DNA of 8,815 nt. It comes from Lysobacteraceae bacterium UBA6001 (GTDB lineage: Bacteria > Pseudomonadota > Gammaproteobacteria > Xanthomonadales > Xanthomonadaceae). Below the pieces are notes generated by a model. It was not told the origin of the DNA, did no database searches, and was given only the letters and a program-made list of their open reading frames with translations. The stretch lies in contig DJAN01000118.1 in NCBI GenBank assembly GCA_002429615.1, forward strand, positions 1 through 8,815. Reading direction: 5' to 3'. Both the position numbers and the translations under genes were made by a program. Below are positions 1 to 6,700 of the stretch, piece after piece (within the stretch, counting starts at the first letter, position 1; every line of letters begins with the position of its first letter).

Positions 1-1
1 C

Positions 2-1105
2 GACGAACCGACCAACCACCTCGACGCCGAGTCGGTGGAATGGCTGGAGCAGTTCCTGGCCCGCTATACCGGCACCGTGGTGGCCGTCACCCATGATCGC
101 TACTTCCTCGACAACGCCGCCGAGTGGATCCTCGAACTCGATCGCGGCCGTGGCATTCCGTGGAAGGGCAACTACACCCAGTGGTTGATGCAGAAGGACG
201 AGCGCCTGAAGCAGGAAGACAACCAGGAAAAGGCCCGCCAGAAGGCGATCCAGAAGGAACTGGAGTGGTCGCGCCAGAACGCCAAGGGCGGCCGCACCAA
301 GGGCAAGGCGCGTCTTGCGCGCCTGGAAGAGCTGCAGTCGGTGGACTACCAGCGTCGCAACGAGACCAATGAAATCTTCATCCCGCCGGGCGAGCGCCTG
401 GGCAACTCGGTGATGGAGTTCAAGAACGTCTCGAAGAAGTTCGGCGACCGCCTGCTGATCGACAACCTGTCGATGATCATCCCGCCGGGCGCCATCGTCG
501 GCATCATCGGCCCGAACGGCGCCGGCAAGTCGACGCTGTTCAAGATGATCACCGGGCAGGAAAAGCCGGATTCGGGCGAGATCGTGGTCGGCCCGACCGT
601 CCAGCTGTCCTATGTCGACCAGAGCCGCGACAAGCTGGAAGGCAATCACAACGTGTTCCAGGAAATTTCCGGCGGCCTGGACATCCTCAACATCAACGGC
701 GTGGAAATCCAGTCGCGCGCGTATATCGGGCGCTTCAACTTCAAGGGCCAGGACCAGCAGAAGATGGTCGGTTCGCTGTCCGGCGGTGAGCGTGGCCGCC
801 TGCACATGGCCAAGACCCTGCTGCAGGGCGGCAACGTGCTGCTGCTCGACGAACCGTCCAACGACCTGGACATCGAAACCCTGCGCGCGCTGGAAGACGC
901 GCTGCTGGAGTTCCCGGGCAACACCTTCGTGATCAGCCATGACCGCTGGTTCCTGGACCGTATCGCCACGCACATCCTTGCCTTCGAAGGCGATTCGCAC
1001 GTGGAGTTCTTCCAGGGCAACTATCGCGAGTACGAGGAAGACAAGAAGCGCCGCCTCGGCGACGATGCCGGCCCGCACCGCTTGCGCTTCAAGGCGCTGA
1101 AGTAA
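2..1105 (+). CDS. ettA: Energy-dependent translational throttle protein EttA, C-terminal part (5' end outside window)
   Basis: ABC-F family ATPase that binds the ribosomal E site and gates early elongation according to the ATP/ADP ratio; it is cytoplasmic and is not a transporter. The visible 367 residues are about two thirds of the usual ~555. The reading frame is open from base 2 and starts inside the Walker B of the first ATPase domain (DEPTNHLD), followed by its H-switch VTHDRYFLD (visible residues 29-37). Residues about 64-115 are a charged helical linker rich in Lys, Arg, Gln and Glu, corresponding to the P-site tRNA interaction motif. The second ATPase domain has Walker [10 protein letters not shown] (170-178), signature [13 protein letters not shown] (259-271), Walker [12 protein letters not shown] (280-290) and ISHDRWF (from 311). 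The short linker and the block after it ([16 protein letters not shown]) separate EttA from Uup and YheS-type ABC-Fs. All motifs look intact. Transcription appears to end at the hairpin 12 bases after the stop. Confidence 0.96.
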   Translation, partial: DEPTNHLDAESVEWLEQFLARYTGTVVAVTHDRYFLDNAAEWILELDRGRGIPWKGNYTQWLMQKDERLKQEDNQEKARQKAIQKELEWSRQNAKGGRTKGKARLARLEELQSVDYQRRNETNEIFIPPGERLGNSVMEFKNVSKKFGDRLLIDNLSMIIPPGAIVGIIGPNGAGKSTLFKMITGQEKPDSGEIVVGPTVQLSYVDQSRDKLEGNHNVFQEISGGLDILNINGVEIQSRAYIGRFNFKGQDQQKMVGSLSGGERGRLHMAKTLLQGGNVLLLDEPSNDLDIETLRALEDALLEFPGNTFVISHDRWFLDRIATHILAFEGDSHVEFFQGNYREYEEDKKRRLGDDAGPHRLRFKALK

Positions 1106-1116
1106 GCGGATCCGCG

Positions 1117-1141
1117 AAAGGGCGCCCTCGGGCGCCCTTTT
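1117..1141 (+). terminator. Intrinsic terminator of ettA
   Basis: A perfect 10-bp stem (AAAGGGCGCC at 1117-1126 with GGCGCCCTTT at 1131-1140) closes a CTCG tetraloop. It ends in a run of four T at 1138-1141, starting 12 bases after the ettA stop. The T run is partly inside the stem, so the unpaired tail is short, but stem strength and position are typical. A 10-bp palindrome, GCGGATCCGC (1106-1115), lies directly before it. Confidence 0.85.
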
Positions 1142-1206
1142 CGTTGGCGCGCGCCCGTCAAACCGTTGCGGCGCGGCGACGTCATGTCGTGCATGATGCC
1201 CGCGCG

Positions 1207-1228
1207 TCGCGGCACAAGCCGCTCCTAC
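1207..1228 (-). repeat. REP-like GTAG palindromic element
   Basis: Read on the minus strand this is GTAGGAGCGGC, then TTGT, then GCCGCGA. It has a GTAG head and a 5-bp stem (GCGGC 1209-1213 with GCCGC 1218-1222) around a 4-base loop. This matches the general form of REP elements that are abundant between genes in Pseudomonas and xanthomonads, which are mobilised by TnpA_REP/RAYT-type transposases encoded elsewhere. Only one unit is visible here. It lies in the leader of the permease gene, 15 bases before the chosen start codon. The family assignment is from memory of the consensus; a genome-wide count would settle it. Confidence 0.65.
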
Positions 1229-1242
1229 AGCAGGTCCTTCGC

Positions 1243-2562
<1,320 letters not shown>

Positions 2563-2565
2563 AAT

Positions 2566-2586
2566 GGTGCCTATGGGCATCTTTTT
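2566..2586 (+). terminator. Possible weak terminator after the NCS2 permease
   Basis: Four bases past the stop codon, GGTGCC (2566-2571) can pair with GGCATC (2576-2581), including one G-T wobble, around the loop TATG. A run of five T follows (2582-2586). The stem is only 6 bp, so termination may be inefficient. The same block contains TGCCTA, which recurs inverted downstream, so it could instead be part of the control region of the next gene. Confidence 0.45.
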
Positions 2587-2627
2587 AGGCAGCTAAAGGA
2601 TCGCTGTAGGCACTATTTCGATTACTT

Positions 2628-2649
2628 CTGTATCCCTATGGGGATACAG
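2628..2649. promoter_or_regulatory. Perfect inverted repeat, putative operator of the mmyA-mmyB cassette
   Basis: CTGTATCCC (2628-2636) and GGGATACAG (2641-2649) are perfect 9-bp arms around TATG, 28 bp before the mmyA start codon. The local sequence is markedly more AT-rich than the flanking genes, as expected of a promoter. An exact palindrome of this size directly upstream of a gene for an HTH DNA-binding protein is the usual arrangement for autoregulation. No T run follows, so it is not a terminator. I could not identify a convincing -35/-10 pair; TATCCC (2631-2636), inside the left arm, is one possible -10. The binding protein is inferred, not shown. Confidence 0.6.
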
Positions 2650-2676
2650 TGGTGGCCCCTCTTGCAGGTCACCGCC

Positions 2677-3180
2677 ATGGCCCGTCGCTCGTCATCCTCG
2701 GAACTCGCCTCCCTCGCCCGACTCCGCCTGGACGAAAGCGGCGCCAGCCTGCGCGCGCTTCCGTCGCGCAGCCGGATCGTGCCGAACGGCGGCTGGGTCG
2801 GCGCGATCCGCGAGGCACTGGGCATGTCGGTCCAGGATTTCGCGCACCGCCTGGGCATCACCCGCGCATCGGCGGCGAAGCTGGAGGCGAGCGAGAAGCG
2901 TGGGACCGTGCAGCTGGACACCCTGCAACGCGCCGCCGCCGCGCTCGACTGCGAGCTGGTCTACGCACTCGTACCACGACGCGGATTGCAGGAGATGGTG
3001 GACACGCGGAGGGTCGAAATCCTGATGTCCATGCAAGCCCGCACTCGCCAGCATATGCGTCTGGAAGCTCAGGAGGCGACCGTGGCGTACACCACCCACG
3101 CGCTGCTCCGCGAAGCGGAACGATGCGTGCCCGACCGGGCGCTATGGAAGGTGGACGACAAGGAGGATGCGGGCCCATGA
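2677..3180 (+). CDS. mmyA: XRE-type HTH protein, mobile mystery protein A
   Basis: Small DNA-binding protein of 167 residues, matching the MmyA family (TIGR02612), which is known to occur immediately upstream of a Fic partner, often on mobile DNA. Residues 37-56 (PNGGWVGAIREALGMSVQDF) are the family's entry into the helix-turn-helix. The HTH spans about 41-96: HRLGITRASAAKLEASEKRG, then TVQLDTLQRAAAALDCELVYALVP. The C-terminal part (about 101-150) is helical and charged. The ATG at 2677 is chosen because an AGGT lies 7 bases upstream. The in-frame ATG at 2638 falls inside the palindrome and would add an unusual 13-residue leader. Likely roles are repressor of its own operon and/or neutraliser of the Fic protein. 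Its stop is 14 bp inside mmyB. Family membership is firm; function is not established. Confidence 0.88.
   Translation: MARRSSSSELASLARLRLDESGASLRALPSRSRIVPNGGWVGAIREALGMSVQDFAHRLGITRASAAKLEASEKRGTVQLDTLQRAAAALDCELVYALVPRRGLQEMVDTRRVEILMSMQARTRQHMRLEAQEATVAYTTHALLREAERCVPDRALWKVDDKEDAGP
3160..3166 (+). promoter_or_regulatory. Shine-Dalgarno sequence abutting the mmyB start
   Basis: AAGGAGG, the best ribosome-binding match in this part of the window, runs directly into the mmyB ATG at 3167 with no spacer. It is 10 bases from a second ATG at 3177, which is in another frame and reaches a stop after 18 codons. It lies inside the end of mmyA, so translation of mmyB is probably coupled to mmyA termination. 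Confidence 0.6.
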
Positions 3181-3754
3181 GCCACTGGAAGACGGCCAGA
3201 CGCCCCTGGACCCGGATGAGGCCGACGGGTTGATTCCACGCTGGGTCGCCACGCGTGGCGACCTGGACCAGGTGGAAAGCACGAATATCGACCGCTCCTA
3301 CGCATGGGCAGCGATGGCGTTGCGACGCAGGGAACAGGTCGCCAGTGATGCCTTCCTGCGCGGCCTGCATCACGCAATGTTCGGCCAGGTCTGGCAATGG
3401 GCGGGGCGCTACCGGCTGACGGAGCGCAACATCGGCATCGCGCCGCACGACATCTGCATGCAGTTGCGTCAGCTGTTCGACGACACCGCGGCGTGGCGGG
3501 AATACCGCAGCTATGCGCTGGCCGAGCAGGCCTATCGCCTGCATCACCGGCTGACCTGGATCCACCCCTTCCCCAACGGCAACGGCCGTTGCGCCCGCCT
3601 GATGGCCGATCACTATCTCGTGCAGCACGGCGGCACACCGTTCACCTGGGGCCGCACGCTGCACGCGGGCGACGTGCGCCGCCGCTATCTGCAGGCGATC
3701 CGCGCCGCCGACGCGGGAGACTACGCCCCGCTGGCCGACTTCGTCGGGCGCTAG
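3167..3754 (+). CDS. mmyB: Fic-domain protein, mobile mystery protein B
   Basis: Predicted Fic-fold enzyme of 195 residues, matching MmyB (TIGR02613). Most Fic proteins transfer AMP or another phosphate-containing group from a nucleotide to a target hydroxyl; the target here is unknown. The N terminus TPLDPDEADGLIP (12-24) and the LDQVESTNI helix (33-41) are family blocks. FGQVWQWAGRYRLTERNIGI (72-91) is the Fic core with the target-docking flap region. The active-site loop HPFPNGNGR is at 133-141, with R144 in the usual extra position. The catalytic His133 is present, but the usual Asp/Glu of HPFx(D/E)GNGR is Asn137. I see no exact (S/T)xxxE(G/N) autoinhibitory motif. The start at 3167 gives the standard N terminus and overlaps mmyA by 14 bp, so the two genes form one transcript. 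It may act as a toxin held in check by MmyA, or with MmyA as a regulatory pair. Confidence 0.9.
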   Translation: MRAHEPLEDGQTPLDPDEADGLIPRWVATRGDLDQVESTNIDRSYAWAAMALRRREQVASDAFLRGLHHAMFGQVWQWAGRYRLTERNIGIAPHDICMQLRQLFDDTAAWREYRSYALAEQAYRLHHRLTWIHPFPNGNGRCARLMADHYLVQHGGTPFTWGRTLHAGDVRRRYLQAIRAADAGDYAPLADFVGR

Positions 3755-3776
3755 GCCGGCCGCCGCAGCGGCCGGC
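3755..3776. terminator. Hairpin between convergent mmyB and bcsC, possible bidirectional terminator
   Basis: GCCGGCCGC (3755-3763) and GCGGCCGGC (3768-3776) form a perfect, very GC-rich 9-bp stem around CGCA. It begins directly after the mmyB stop and ends 10 bases from the bcsC stop. Neither side has a real T run (the + strand continues GCGCCTTCT), so termination strength is uncertain. The placement in a 32-bp gap between convergent genes is the main support. Confidence 0.55.
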
Positions 3777-3786
3777 GCCTTCTGCG

Positions 3787-6700
3787 TTACTCGCCGGCGT
3801 AGGGCGAGGTCACCACCTGCGGCGACTTGCCCAGCGCGGCGCCCAGCCGGTCCAGCACGAACCGCAGATACAGGTTGGTATTGAACTGGTTGTAATCGCG
3901 CGCGTTGTTGAAGGTCAGGCGTCCACCCAGGAACAACTGCGGTGCCACCTGCCACTCCGCCGCACCAGACACGTTGTACGACACGCCGGTCTTGCTCTCA
4001 CCAGCGTAGACCGGTGCGACATAGCGATCGGTTAGGCCCAGCATCGCCGCCAGGGACGCCGCATCGTAGGCCGCCTGCTGCAGGGTCGGATCGGTCGGGA
4101 AGTAAGGCGAATCATCGGTGCGGAAGTGCTGCACGCCGACACTGGCGTCCAAGCGCCAGTTGACCTTCTGGCTGGCCGAACGGCCCGTCCAATGCACCGG
4201 GAAGCCGAGGTCGAAGTAGTCCTGCGGGCTGAAGTAACCGCCTTGACCGTAGGTGAAGCCGCTGAGGTTCTTGTCGTACTGCATCGCGGTCAGGTTGATG
4301 CCCGCCGTCAGCGATTGGTTGTCAGTCTCCAGGGCATGGACGTAGAAGCCCAGGTCGACCTGGCGGTGGTCGTTGTCGGCCACGTTGCGGCCGTTGAGCT
4401 TGTGCGCGGCGAGGTTGGCGTAACCGCCGAGCAGGCCGTTGTCCAGCGTGGCCGACAGCGCCAGGCCATTGCTGGTCACGCCACCCCATTCGCGGCCCGT
4501 GCGCACATCCTCGGTGCCGGCGAAGGACAGCACGCTGTCGTTCACCGCGCGACGCGAAGCCTGCGCCGAATAGCTGAGGTTGTCGCCGATCTCGCCGCGC
4601 CAGCCCACGCCACCGACGATGTTCTGCTGCTGGAAGCCGATCGGCGTACTGCCGATGTCGGCGGAGAAGCCACCGTTGCGATAGCTCACCGCCACGCCGA
4701 CGCCCGAGTCATCCTGGCTGAGTCGACGCGACGCGGTACCGGTCGCCGCGAGCGAATACAGCGCATCGCGGAACTGCACCGGCGTCTGCGTTGCCGCCGC
4801 GCTCTGCGACAACACCAGCAGCTGGGCCTGGCTGGCCGCATCGAGATCGGCACGCAGCGACGGATCATTGAGCAGCTGCGTGGCGATGGTGCCGATCGAC
4901 AACGTGGACAGGTTGTTGCTCAGCAGGTACTGCGACAGCGGCTGCGCATACAGCGCGTCCAGCGCTGCCTGGCGACGCTCCGCAGCGGTATCGCCTTCGG
5001 CTTGGTTGTACAGGGTCTGGAAGTCGCCGTTGGCCACGGCAGCCTCGTAGATGTAGTTGCGCGTGTTGGCGTTGTCGCCCGTGGTCAGCAGGCCCTGGTA
5101 AAGAGTGGTGCCGACGAGGTTGTCGATCTGCGTGGGGTCGGTCGCCAGCGCGTCGGATATCGACGCCGCCGGACCGCCACCGAAGCGGCTGGAGATGTTG
5201 TAGTCGGCCGGCACGGCGCCGGCATCGATCAGCGTCGGCGTCAGGCTGACGCCCAGCTTGCCGTCGCCCACGGCGAAATCCGCCTGCACCGGCATCTCGA
5301 TGTCATCCAGCTGGCCCAGACCGGCCTCACCATCACGCGCGCGGTACACGGCACCGCCGGCGATCTGGCTGCTGTTGTCGGCCTGCACTTCGCGCAGCTC
5401 ATCCAGTACGGTATTGCCGCTGCGACGCGGTGGCAGTGCCTGCGCGCGTGCTTCGCCGCCACGACCGATCGGCGCCACACCTGCCGCATAGGCAGGCGCA
5501 GGTACCCGGGCGCTCTGCCCGGGCACCGGCAGCGTGGCGAACGACGCGCTGCCAGCACTCACCGGCGGCGGCAGGTCGGCATCGGCGGCATAGCTCGCCG
5601 AGCCGGCGGACGCCGGCGGCACATAGGCAGGCGCCGGCACGGTGGCGGCATAGGCAGGCGCCGCGGCATAGGTCGCGATGGGCGCCGCCGCATACGCAGC
5701 CGGCGGCGGCAACGTGGCCGGGTACGGCGTCGCGTCGGACAGCACCGCGGCCGAACCCCGCATCGGACCGGTCATGCCGGCGAACGGATTGAGCGGACGC
5801 GCTGCCGACGCATAGGCGGCCGGGCCGCGTGCGCCCGGCAGGCTGTTGTCGAGCTGGCCGGCATCGCGCTGCTGCGCGGTCAGCGCCGCACGGAAGTACT
5901 GCTCGGCCTTGCGGTTCTTGCCCGCGGCACGGTACACGCGACCGGCGGCGGCGAGCACGTCCGGCGACTGCGGTGCCTGCGCCAGCGCGCGCTGCAGATA
6001 AACCTCGGCGCTGTCCAGGTCCTGCTGCGAAGCGGCGCTGTTGGCCGCGGCCACCAGCACGTCCAGATCATTGGGCTGGCGCTGCAGTATCTGCTGGTAG
6101 ATCACCAGCGCCTGGCGCTGGTCGCCGGCGCTGGCATACAGGCGCGCCAATGCCGACAGCGCATCGGTGTCCTGCGGCTGCTGGGCGAGGACCGGCGCGA
6201 GCGCGTCGTAGGCACCTTCCAGGTTGCCCAGTTCGCGCAGCGCATCGACCTGGCGCAGCACGTAGCCGCTGCGCAGCGACTGATAGCGGCGCAGTTGTTC
6301 CGGCGTCATCGTGGTGTCGTGCAGCTGGCGCAGCACCGCCGACAGCTCGGCGTCCTGGTGCGCGCGCAGCAGCACGCCCGCGTACTGCAGGCGCTGCTCA
6401 GTGCCGGGCGTGCCGGTGGTGACCAGGCGCTGGGCCAGGGTCAGCGCACGCGACGAGTTGCCGCTGTCGGCCCAGGCACCCGCCAGGGCGGCCAACAGCT
6501 GCGGATCGTCGATCTGGTCGCCCAGCGAGGCTTCGGTGCGCGACAGCAGCGCCTGCGCCTCGCCAGCGCGGCCCTGCTGCTGCAGGCCACGTGCGGTGCG
6601 CGCCTGCTGCTCGACCCACGCGATGTTGCGCAGGCGGGTCATCGCCGGCGTGCGCGACGCGGCCGGAATACGTTCGAGACTGGCGTACGCCGTACCCCAG

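Noticed and set aside
1143..1206. Possible promoter for the permease
   Set aside because: TTGCGG (1166-1171) and CATGAT (1192-1197) are 20 bp apart and match poorly; not strong enough to annotate.
1144..1242. Permease start at TTG 1144
   Set aside because: It begins three bases after the ettA terminator and would translate the REP element into a basic 33-residue leader that is unlike the family. ATG 1243 gives the normal N terminus.
2638..2676. mmyA start at ATG 2638
   Set aside because: It lies inside the operator-like palindrome with no ribosome site, and adds residues not expected of MmyA. ATG 2677 has an upstream AGGT at good spacing.
2858..3955. A 365-codon minus-strand open frame across mmyA, mmyB and the start of the convergent gap
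   Set aside because: It runs antisense through two well-supported genes and into bcsC in another frame, with Arg/Pro/Ala-rich composition and no motif.
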